The position numbers were made by a program, and so were the translations under genes. From Metridium senile (Eukaryota; Cnidaria; Anthozoa; Actiniaria; Metridiidae): a DNA stretch of 64,000 nt. The stretch is taken from positions 7,076,229-7,140,228 of the forward strand of contig OX459110.1 in the NCBI GenBank assembly GCA_949775045.1, given 5' to 3'. Under the pieces are notes generated by a model, which ran no database searches, had not been told where the DNA came from, and was given only the letters and a program-made list of their open reading frames with translations. This document shows positions 23,181 through 33,452 of this stretch, in pieces (position 1 is the first letter of the stretch; each line of letters starts with the position of its first letter).

Positions 23181-26100
23181 ATGGCGGCGTCCATGAGGAG
23201 TTGTACTTCACATAAATTATTTGAATTTGGGACGAGTTTGTTGTATAAAAGCATTTTAAATAGTTTTATTAGAAATAATTTACCATGTTGTAGTTATGCT
23301 ACTTTTGTGGGGAAAACTGCAGCTGGAATGATGAGGCAAAATGCAGGACAGTCAAATCAGAAAAGTAAGCGTGCAAAATGTGCACATTTACAAGTACAAC
23401 TATGTTAAGAAAACAACAATAAAATATTTTTTCTTGTATTTGCAGACAGAACCAGGCAAGGTAGAGGTCCGCAACAGGGACGTAAGCCAGTTACGGTTGG
23501 TATTATACAATGATAGATATATATTTATCGCAGTGTCTATATGTACGGCAGCCCGTCGCGGTCTTAAAAAAACTAAATGACAGGCAGTCCAAAATTTTGT
23601 ACAAAATTCGAGAGAATGGCTGAAGTTTATCAAATCAAACTAGTTTTATTTCATATAGAAATATCAAGCGCTTATTTCGAGCTAAGCGGAATTGGATAAG
23701 GACGTAGTGCCTTCCCTCTACATACTATATAGCCGGCTTGACACTTAGAAATTTTCGCCTTGACCTCAATGTACTCAACGACAACACATCGTTGTTAGTT
23801 GAATTGTACATGACCAATAAATAGAGTTCTTTTAGCTCTCAATAAGGACTTGATATTGTGAAATAAAACTACTTTGATTTGAAGACATTTGAAAGCATTT
23901 TTTTAGCTTTTATGACTGAAAAGTTTGGACTGCCTGTCATTTAGTCAATGCCAGACCGTGACGGGCAGTAACGTAACACATCGTTGATAGTTGAATTGTA
24001 CATGATCAATAAATAGAGTTCTTTTAGCTCTTTCTTTTCTATTTGAACTAAGACTAGTTCAATTTACCGTTTGAAAGAGTTTCCTTTCGATTTTGAGAAA
24101 ACTTACGACCGCCCAACACTCAGTCACGTCGTTGAGTATATTGAGGTCAAGGCGAAAATTTCAAGCCGGCTATATAGTATGTAGAGGGAAGGCACTACGT
24201 CCTTATCCAATTCCGCTTAGCTCGAAATAAGCGCTTGATATTTCTATATGAAATAAAACTAGTTTGATTTGATAAACTTCAGCCATTCTCTCGAATTTTG
24301 TACAAAATTTTGGACTGCCTGTCATTTAGTTTTTTTAAGACCGCGACGGGCTGCCGTACATATAGACACTGCGTATATTTATACCAGTTTATAAATTTAA
24401 TATGTACATGCAGACTGTACAAATTCTATGGTTTAACCTACAAGACTCCCACATTTTTTAATGATATCATATATAAAATTAAATAGGTGTTGACGTGACA
24501 CAAGGACATTGTGCCTCTAATCCTCCTGGACTTCACCAAAAATAGAAGAAAACATGACATTGTGAAAAGTGAAGTACAGGGCATACAGGGCTCAAACCTG
24601 GAGATTGAGATAATTGAGAAAATTCCAGCCATTTTGTTCGATAATCTCTGAATTTCCGCCATTTTGTTTGTCTTCTTAAAAGTTCCGAACCAAAAATAAA
24701 AAGGTCTTTCTACAAATATTCTTAGCAAATTTATCAATTTTAACGTAAATTATTTTAAAGTGCGACTACTGAAACTGTGACCACCCATTCCAATTTCAAA
24801 ATAGATATTTTTTTTGATCAAACAAGAAACATGTATAGGGTTCTCACAAACTAATATGTTTATTATTCAGTCTTGATCTATTCTGTTATGAAAATTATTA
24901 TTATTTTAAGCAAAATAATCAAACATTTGTAGAGATATATTCTATTGTTCATATTCCCAATCGTGATTGGATGATGATTGGCATCCCTGGTTTCAGTTGT
25001 CGCACTGTAAGAACTTGAGTATTAATCCAGCTGGAATTTTAGACACCAGCCTCCCAAATGTAAATCTGATACTCTACTAATTGAGCCAACAGGGTACATT
25101 TGAAGTAACAAATTATATGAAATAGAAAAATCAGTCCCACTGATATTGTTAATTCACAGCATTGGAAAAAAAAAACATTTTAACCAAGTTTCCCTGTTCT
25201 GCAGAACCCATCAAGGTCTATCAAAATGGCACCAGAGACAACTGACTGGCCTTCAGTATTTTCAGGAGCACAAACCTTCAACCCATCAGTTATACCAGTA
25301 TTCTTCAGAATGGGACGACCCAAGCATAATAGAATAGACAAAATGCCCAATAAAACACTAGGCAATATTGAACTGATGAAGGTATGTAAACAACCCTTTA
25401 ACACCTTAGTGATATTATTTACATTGAGTAAATCATAAAATATATCAAATGATAATAAAAATTTTAAAATCATTTAGACAGATTCTTTGATTTATTGTGT
25501 GAAATTTATTGACCAATTCATTTCTTTAAGCCAAAATGCTTAATAAAATTATAAGAATTGAATGTTGAAAAAAAACGCCGTCGTTTGGCTTAAGTACGAC
25601 GGTATGATGGTTGGTTTGTTAAGCACCAGACTACAGTGCGGGAGGTGCGGGGTTGGTGTCCTGGCCGGACCAATACTCAGGGTCTTAAAATAATTGAGGA
25701 GAAGGTGCTGCCTTTGTAATTAAATCTGCAAATGGTTAGACCTTCACGTCTTCTTGGATAAGGACGTAAAACCGTAGGTCCCGTCTTTCTTCACACTAAT
25801 CCTATATAAGGTGGACTTTAAAGATCCTGTTGTGTTGTTCGCGAAGAGTAGGGGATTATCTCCCAGTACAACAGTTAGGTCTCAGAGGCATACACTAATC
25901 CACACTCATGATTGTAAACTGCTTCTAGCATACCGATAAGTCCTCCACATCTATCATAAGAAATATTATTATATTATTATTAGGACGGGGCTGCAGCAAT
26001 TTTGACCCACTCACCTTCCCTGGTGGCGGTAACCTCTTTATTCCATTCACTGCATGCCTATCGGCTTAGCATCCGCGGCATTCGTCTCCCATAACTTAAT

Positions 26101-29100
26101 ATAAAGGGATAATAGGTATGTAGTGAGGATATAGAACTAATATTATGTTCATATTTTCTTTAAGGTGCCAAATTTCTTCCACCTTAGTCCTCCTGCAATA
26201 CAAAGACAATGCCAGGTCTTAAAACGTAAGTTGAAACAGACCTAAAAATAATGTGTGGAAGGAAGCCTGACATAGTGGCCATCCAAATCAATTAATTTGT
26301 AGCTTGGTCATACCCCTTTTTGGCCGGTCAAATGTTTAATTACAAGTACAGAAGAACATTATGATAATATTTACACTTGTCAAATTGTCTAAGCTACAAG
26401 AAATATAATGAAAATAGTCTCGAAACCTCCAAAATCAATTAAACAAGGCTCAATTTTGTGGAAATCATTATTAAATAAATGTTTTGATCAATAAATGTGA
26501 AAAAAGGTTCATGCCATTATGGGTCACACATTATATCGGGAGAAACTTGTCATACCGAGGTCTATCAATCAATCATTATTACCACAAATAAATATAAAAT
26601 TACAGAAAATGTAATAACTTTTCAAATTACCCTTTATCTGTTACTTATAATTCTGTAATTTTACATAAAAATTTTATATGTGTAAGTAAGTAATGTCAGA
26701 TGCTTAATTAGTCATTGGAAAAGTTATTTATTACAAGGACATACTCAGACCATCCTCGGGAACTCAGGGGTAATCTTCTGTCGCTCGTTTATCGCTCCCA
26801 GAATAAATACCCCTGGGAACGTAGTCTGTTGGAGCTTGTTCCGGAAGTCACCATTCAGCTCTTTCCTGATTGGTCGACCTTATTAGGTCGACCAATGAAA
26901 ATCAAGATAACCATTCAAAAAAAGTCGTTAAATAAGTTTGAATTTTGACTTCCGGAACAAGTTCCAACAGACTACGTTCCCAGGGGTATTTATTCTGGGA
27001 GCGAGAAACGAGCGACAGAAGATTACCCCTTGGTTCCCGAGGATGGACTCAGACTGACTTAACTAAACAAAGCCATTTTGATAATTTGAAACAACAGCCA
27101 TATTTGCCAGTGTAAGTCCAGTGTTCAACCCAAGAATCGGCCATCAAAAAGCAACCTTGCCTTTATATACACCAAGTCTCACAGCCATTGTGTAGGTTTT
27201 TCACACAATTTCAAAGCACAATATTAAAAATGTTTTTAATTTTTTGTTATAATAAATCATTATTTACATATTGACTCAATCTAACCTCCATTATTAAATT
27301 GTGAATGACTATCTAGAATTTGTTATTTCCATCTGCAAATTGTTAGACTTTGCATCGTTCTCGGATAAGGACATTAAATTGGATGTCCTGTCTATCCACA
27401 CTATGCTCACACAAACCTGCATTTTGAGGGAGGGAGGTAAAAGAACCACTGGGAACCTAACAAACCTTGGCCTTGACCACCCTCAGTGACTTACTAACAC
27501 ATACTATAACTACTAATTTCCTCACGATTGTAAGCTGTCAGCGGTCCGTATGATAATTGTTAAGCATATTGACACATATGTCAAATGTACTATATAAGCA
27601 CCACATAACATTACATTTTATTTACATCTTCATGGTAAAACTAAACAATTACAAAGCTTTTGCAGTACTGGTTCAATGCACTACCAACTGAGCTATATAA
27701 AGCCACATAAATATGTTGGCAGGACACAGTGAATAATCTACTAGATATTAGACTATTAATTAATTATTAATTATTATTGCCATCATGGGCTTATTGTATT
27801 GAAGTCAGCTGTGTTTTTCTTCCAGATCTCTGTAAGCCATGGCCAACAGATTTGGATCCATCATCCAGACCTCTTAAAGTCACCTCAAGGAATTATCTCT
27901 TTGCTGGACCATCAGTCTACCACCCTAGATCACGTAAAGTTAAAATACAGGTATAATAAATGAATGGTGTGTTTAAAGTTATATACATCAAACTCTTTTC
28001 AACTTGCTGCAAACTCATACATTCCAATGGCTAGTTGTGAAATATGTATTTCACTGCCGTCAATCAAGGATTTAAAAAGTACTGACTAACTAGTTTTGAT
28101 GGATGGCAGATGAATGATTTTACAACAAGCCGTTTAAATGTTTGAGTTCACAGAAAGTCAAAAACTACAGTAAAGCCAGACAAAAGGAATATATGTACCA
28201 TCATTAATTATCATGCACACTATAATATAATCATGAAACCAAGCTGGTGGTTTTTATTAACCGTGAAACAAAGTGTATAAGTTAAAGTGTAATAGTCAAA
28301 TAACAAACAAAAGAACACATGATGGAATTATGGTACATAGTGATGCACTAAAGAGTGTTTCACAGGTTAATGAAAACCACTCTATGTATGTTGACTTATT
28401 GTACTATTTTGTACTAACTGAGCAGAACAGTGTGACTATTGTATGCTTCATTGTAATTTGTATTGTGTGATGTAGCTCATGCATGAGTGAATTCCTAGTT
28501 AGTAAATAGCTATTCAAAACAGGTTCCCATTTAAATCTGTACTTTTCCATTTAAATCTGTACTTATGCAAATTGTGTTGATGTGTGCTAAACACACAGAT
28601 CAACCAATCAGAGTATATTATTTCTGAAGTGAACTTCTCTGATTGGCTGATCTGTGTGTTTAGCACACATCAACACAACTTGCATAAGTACAGATTTAAA
28701 TGGGAAAGTACAGATTTAAATGGGAACCTGTTTCAAATAGTTGGGAACTAAAAGTTGGTAATTGTTTCACAAGACTTAGTGTGTAATATTCCTACATTTC
28801 TCAGGTCATAATTTATTGTTGCTTCTTTACATCACCATTGTCATCATCTAGTTCTTTTGTAATTACTGTAATAGGCATGATTATATATAGATCTAAATAT
28901 ACACTATTTTCAAGAAGAAAAAGAATCCAACAAGCTACATGTACATGTATAATATTGTGTGCTTTATCAGAATATAGGAACCAAAACAAGTGACAGTTTG
29001 TTCTAAGGAATGTCATTCCTTATGACTGTTTGACTTACATTTTGTTGCCTATAGCTGATAATTTAGCTATTGATCCCATGTGCTAGTACCCAATGAGCTT

Positions 29101-32035
29101 GTAGGGGATGATAGTATCTGATTGTGCTCTAGATTAGTCTACAAGACTTGATACTGGATGAGCATGCAAGAAACAAACTGATTGAACTGGCTGGTCCAAG
29201 ATATGATAAAGAAACCGATACATTGACAATTGTCACTGACAGGTTAGTCAACTATAAATTTGATTATATGTTTTGCCTTTAGTACAATTTACTAAAGAAC
29301 TAGCTCTAATTTTCATCTCGGGACAATGGTCTTTTTGTATTAAGAACCAATGTATGCCCCTGGGAAATAAGCAGTAGTATTATTAACACTCCTTAAAGGG
29401 AGAGCAAAGATCACAAACAATCACAATTTGCATTGCTCCATACCATGTAAACGTTAATTACTGCTGTGGACAGTTGTGACAGCTTTACCAGATCCCCACT
29501 TACTATCATTAATTTAGTTATCTCACACCAAAAAGTTGTTCAATAACTGCTGTTTATCAGTTAAACAAATGATTGTTTCTGCTAAGTTGGATAGAAACCG
29601 TTGGATATTATAATAGGGAATAAATGAATTTAATAACATTCCCTAGTATTTATAACCATATGAATTTGTTTATAGCTTGTATTGTTATTTGTGTTCTAAG
29701 GTGTCCTACCAGGAAGCAAAACAAGGACTATGCACTTTACTTACTGACAGTTTTGTACCATGAGGCCTGGGTAAGAAGGATATAGCATCATTATAAACAT
29801 ATACATTGTATGGTGGGAATTATATTTGTGCCAGGGTTCGTGCTTAAACTCCTTGAAAACTCCTTAGATTTTATTTACGTTTTTAAGGGCACTTGAAAAG
29901 CCCTTGAATTTTAGAAAATCAGCAGAAACTCCTTAATAAAACTCCTTAATTGTATCTAAAGTAGGGTAAAAATTATAGTATTGCAAATTAAAGTTAAGTA
30001 AAAAATTTAGTATTGTACATCATTTTCGTAAAATAATTTCAACAAGATTAATTAAAATCGCAAAGGAATTATATAACTCTATTGAGGGGTACTGGGAACG
30101 ACCATCCAAAACGGCCGTCCCCGCAAAAAGTGCTTAAAAAATACTTTTTGGTCCTTGAAAACTCCTTAGATTTTGTTTACTGACATCAGCACGAACCCTG
30201 TTGTGCTTGTAACACTGGAAGCCCAACTATTCTATCTGAGGATTTTTTAAAGGGGGAAAATATTTTTACTTTGTGCCATATTGGAAAAAAGAATCTTTGA
30301 GCATGTGGGTGGAGTTCCTGTAGTGGCTGGAATCCTATGGTTTGCTGTGCACGATCACACATTGCATGCAACTTTCACATACATGACAGGGCTTGAAAAT
30401 AGGAAAACAAATTGGCCTGCCACTTCCAGATAAAGAAACATTAAAATAATTTATGATTTCCAGTAAACTTTGACTGAAGTTATATTATATCCATTTGGCA
30501 GTTCATAATGATTTTCGCCTGCCAATTCTTAATTTTGGCCTGGCATTTGGCCATTGGCAGGCAGCTATTTCGAGCCCTGTATGACAGAGATCGAAGGAAG
30601 TTGTAGTTTGTGGCAAGGTATGAAACTCTGGTCATGTGATATGGCATTGCATAGGCACCATTGGAGTGCCGAGAAGCACTCAATTTTGTTTTTTTGCAAA
30701 CAACAAAGTGCATCATTTTTAGTATAATTATGTATAGCGATTTTCACTATAGTAAACTTTTAAAAACAACAATAATAAACAAATAATGTTTCTTTCCTTG
30801 TTTATTGAAATGCTAATAAATACAGTTTATTTAACAAAGACATTCCATTCAAAGATTCCAAATAAATGTGCAAAATTTTCTTTTTAATTTCAATTATTCA
30901 TTAACTGCCTAATCTGAGCTCTGAGACGATAATACTTTTTATGTTAGTTGTAGAGCAATGCTTTGTACATTGGAAAAAAAATATAATTTTCTTGCATCCC
31001 TGATTTATCTTGTTTAAAGTAGCTTTGCTTCCATACCTTGTCAAACTTTCCATCCTCAAATGTTGTGTGTGAAATGCCACATGAATCCCATCTGTGTCCA
31101 TTTAAACAAATATTCCACAAGAACCTCAGCCATTGTGATTGATTATTATTGTGATTGTGATTATTATTGTGATTGTGATTATTATTGTGATTGTGATTAT
31201 TATTGTGATTGTGATTATTATTGTGATTGTGATTATTATTGTGATTGTGAGTATTCATCATTTTATTTACAATGTTACTGTGCGACTCTCCAATACACAA
31301 CCAATTCAGGACTTTTGTCACATCCAGTACCTAAAATATATAGCTCATGTTAGCAGAATGAAAAATGATGTAATACAAAAACAAGTACTTTTCGACAAGA
31401 GGAAGACGTGGAGGAAAATGGAAGAACTACTTGGAATAGATAGGCAACAGGCGTTAAGATCTATGTTGAATAAAAAGGACTTCACGCGGTTGTTGGAGTG
31501 TAGGTTCCCTTGCTCCAAGCAATCACGCCCCAAGGCCGATCATGCGCCGAGCGGGAAACATTGATGATGATGATGACTCTATACCGTACGTAGTCACTTA
31601 CAAAAACGTTTGGTGAATTTTTGACATTATTTTGACATTTTTTCATCTCAATCGGATCAATTACAGATATCAAATCATCTTAAGTCTCCGCCTCTCGATA
31701 TAAACTATGCCTCTCGATACAAACTTGTACCTGATTGGTCCGATTGAGATGAAAAAATGTCAAAATAATTTCAAAAATTCATCAAAAGTTTTTGTAAGTG
31801 ACTACGGTACGGCGAGTTGCACAGTAAATTATATGCTTGTGATGGTAACTATGATATTTGAATATAGAAATCTGAGCCATGGGAGTCTGATGCAGTCATT
31901 GAAGAAGAAGAATCACAAGAACCAATCAAAACCAAGAGACGTAATCCCAAGAGATTCCAACTGATAGGGGATGAACTATACAGAATGAACCAATATGGAA
32001 AGGCTTTTAAACTTGATATCAAGACAAAAGTGTAG
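23181..32035 (+). CDS. MRPS35: Mitochondrial ribosomal protein S35 (mS35)
   Basis: Exons are 23181-23364, 23446-23495, 25205-25381, 26165-26225, 27826-27950, 29133-29242, 29701-29770 and 31868-32035, giving about 314 residues (human protein 323). The N terminus is Arg/Ser-rich and hydrophobic, fitting a mitochondrial targeting peptide. Recognisable conserved blocks are [69 protein letters not shown] and [21 protein letters not shown]. The tail is acidic then basic. The product is a structural protein of the mitochondrial small ribosomal subunit. The exon 2 donor (ACG|GTTGGT) is the least certain border; a small extra exon or another donor is possible there. It is paired head to head with PPP6C. 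Introns host several MITEs and SINE fragments. Confidence 0.9.
23529..24373. mobile_element. 845-bp element with about 240-bp inverted arms and 9-bp target duplication
   Basis: Arms begin cgcagtgtctatatgtacgg and run nearly perfectly to the gttgagtacat-like centre. Direct repeats tatatttat (23520-23528 and 24374-24382) flank it. The 9-bp duplication and long inverted arms suggest a Mutator-like non-autonomous element. It sits in MRPS35 intron 2. Confidence 0.85.
25019..25100 (-). repeat. tRNA-like sequence, SINE head or tRNA pseudogene
   Basis: On the minus strand the text gttggctcaattagtagag resembles a tRNA D-arm/A box. A further stretch (aaaattccagctgg) resembles a T-arm/B box but is too degenerate to fold as a functional tRNA. 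Confidence 0.45.
25600..25935 (+). repeat. SINE-like element, tRNA-type head and conserved tail
   Basis: The B-box-like gcggggttggtgtcctggcc is followed by a body with tctgcaaatggttagacctt, ggataaggacgtaaaaccg and gaagagtaggggatt. Pieces of the same body recur at 27326-27490 and 34640-34805. It fits a SINE family common in anthozoans, by memory only. It lies in MRPS35 intron 3. Confidence 0.6.
26751..27045. mobile_element. Second 295-bp Mutator-like MITE copy
   Basis: Same termini and length as 9225-9519. Flanks actcagac on both sides (left tactcagac, right gactcagac) agree at 8 of 9 positions, consistent with a decayed 9-bp duplication. It lies in MRPS35 intron 4. Confidence 0.85.
27305..27500. 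repeat. SINE body fragment
   Basis: The segment has tctgcaaattgttagacttt and ctcggataaggac as in the 25600 copy, plus ggaggtaaaagaaccactgg and a ccttgaccaccctcagtgac tail. It is truncated, with no tRNA-like head. Confidence 0.5.
27640..27710 (-). repeat. tRNA-like SINE head or tRNA pseudogene
   Basis: On the minus strand tatagctcagttggtagtgc is a good A-box match. The rest diverges and no intact cloverleaf can be drawn. Confidence 0.45.
28517..28734. mobile_element. 218-bp palindromic MITE
   Basis: Arms aacaggttcccatttaaatc and its complement each carry a doubled cagatttaaatggga segment. The inner arm is ttgtgttgatgtgtgctaaa. It is nearly a perfect hairpin, in MRPS35 intron 5. Confidence 0.8.
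29832..30200. mobile_element. 'cagggttcgtgc' element, third copy, 6-bp target duplication
   Basis: Ends cagggttcgtgc and gcacgaaccctg are flanked by direct repeats ttgtgc (29826-29831 and 30201-30206). The orientation is opposite to the 20495 copy. It lies in MRPS35 intron 7. Confidence 0.8.
30387..30579. mobile_element. 'cagggctt' palindromic element
   Basis: The left end cagggcttgaaaatagg and right end ctatttcgagccctg are inverted, with ggcctgccactt and ttggcaggcag inside. Non-coding, in MRPS35 intron 7. Confidence 0.6.
31139..31254. repeat. 18-bp tandem repeat (attattattgtgattgtg type)
   Basis: Six to seven units of an 18-bp A/T/G sequence. The unit is a multiple of three, so it creates spurious long frames on both strands (YYCDCD-like and HNHNNN-like), which I do not regard as genes. 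Confidence 0.85.
31585..31812. mobile_element. Inverted-repeat MITE just upstream of the last MRPS35 exon
   Basis: Arms accgtacgtagtcacttaca and tgtaagtgactacggtacgg continue through caaaaacgtttggtgaattt-type sequence to ttttcatctcaatcgga. It ends only about 55 bp before exon 8. Confidence 0.7.
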
Positions 32036-32149
32036 ATAAATATTACTTTGTTATTAAATAGTTAAAATCAAAAAGTTTATTTACAGTGTTTTCAATATAC
32101 TTTTGCACACACTCTGCTGCACAACCAACAACAATACGTGTCTTTTTGT

Positions 32150-32172
32150 CCCTGGGGGGGGGGGGGGGGGGG
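32150..32172. repeat. Poly-G run of about 20 bases
   Basis: An uninterrupted G tract follows ccct. Similar long G or C tracts occur at about 32974, 34918 and 36846, three of them linked to repeat ends. Confidence 0.8.
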
Positions 32173-32561
32173 GGTGGACTCTCTTTGTTTAAGTGGTAGG
32201 GGTGATTGGTGCTCGTTTATATGTTGTTGTGTGTTTGTCTCAATGCTCCCATATATTTGTTTATTTTTGTTTTCCACTATATTTGAAAATTTAAATGTTT
32301 CAAAAATCTTATTTTTCTTCTGCAAACCAATAAATACTTACCAGAGTCAAATTGATGTAGTTTTTTTTTTGTATAAAAGTAAGGAAGCTTTTACAATGTG
32401 ACCTGGTTGATACTCTTATGTTAAAGTAGTAGTAGGGGTGATAGGTGGCTGATTTTACAATGGACCGGCCCCTAAAAGGCATGAACAAATAAACTGTTGA
32501 TTTTGAAGTCTTGTTGATTTCAATTCTTCAATGTTTATTCTCCTAAGATAGTTTGCACTAG

Positions 32562-32832
32562 TACAAGGAGATGAGAGTGAGGCAGTCACTGAGGGTGGTC
32601 ACGGCCAGAGATTTGGTTACGTCCTCAGTGGTTCTTTTACGTCCACCTTGTAACATAGTCAGAGTGAAGGCAGACAGGACCTCCAGCTTTATGTCCTTAT
32701 CCGAGAAGACGAGGCACTGAGAGAGTAAAGTATTTTGCCCAAGGACACAACGTAATCGCCGGGCCAGGAATCAAACCCAGACCATTAGGCCTGGAGTCCG
32801 ACACGCTGACCGCTAGGCCACCACGTCTCTCT
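32562..32832 (-). repeat. tRNA-derived SINE, minus orientation
   Basis: The minus strand begins gacgtggtggcctagcggtc (A box) and later ggtctgggtttgattcctgg (B box), typical of a tRNA-derived SINE head. The body includes ttatccgagaagacg, aaagaaccactg and ccctcagtgactgcctc, which recur in the 27305 fragment. Confidence 0.65.
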
Positions 32833-32971
32833 CTCAAAAGCTAAAAGATGTGACCATGTGTTCACCTTGGAAGATAAGGCCATGTTCAAATGTCACATCT
32901 CATGTACCCAATCTAATGTGAATGAATACAAACAATAGTGTTTGTTCCGTTTGCATTAGATTCAGCACCCC

Positions 32972-33208
32972 GGGGGGGGGGGGGGGTACTCCCTTTGTCC
33001 AAGTGGTAGGGGTGATCGGCGGAGATTTTGAAAATGACCCCTAAAAGGTACGCTCAGATACAAATAAAGCAGAGTAAAAACGACCCTTAGAACTGATTTT
33101 TGAGCCAAATCTCTAAATGGACCCTAAAAGGTACGCACTGGAAATATTTTAACCCTAAAAGGTCACCGATCACCCCTACCACTTGGATAAAGGGAGAACC
33201 CCCCCCGG
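32972..33208. mobile_element. MITE with C/G-run ends and 'accacttgg' inverted arms
   Basis: The left arm gggggtactccctttgtcca with agtggtaggggtgatcgg and the right arm ccgatcacccctaccacttg plus agggagaacccccc are inverted. The inside has ccctaaaaggtacgc three times. A diverged single arm lies at 32150-32215. Confidence 0.7.
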
Positions 33209-33452
33209 GTTCAGCACATGTTCAGTTGTGACGTTTGAACTAGGCCTAACTGGAATACACTACAACCCCCTTCACAACTTTTGCCCTTTATAACCAGTGA
33301 ATTAAATTCCTTATTTGTTTTAACACATTGTCCAAAATTGGAAACCAAACAAAAGGTCAAAGTAAATAATATTTTTGAGATCTTTAAGTTTGGGCACCCT
33401 GTGCTATTTCTTTGGGTTTCCTGTGGTGACCCCAGTCCACTAATCGTCCAAG

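Noticed and set aside
27640..27710. Functional tRNA gene
   Set aside because: Only the A-box half resembles a tRNA; no acceptor stem or intact T arm. Better seen as SINE head or pseudogene. The same applies to 25019-25100 and 59910-59990.
31060..31564. Frames of 97, 125 and 141 codons on both strands with low-complexity peptides
   Set aside because: Produced by an 18-bp tandem repeat in an MRPS35 intron; not conserved protein-like sequence.
32138..32401. 87-codon frame with a glycine run
   Set aside because: The glycine run is a poly-G tract at a repeat end; no homology and no splice context.
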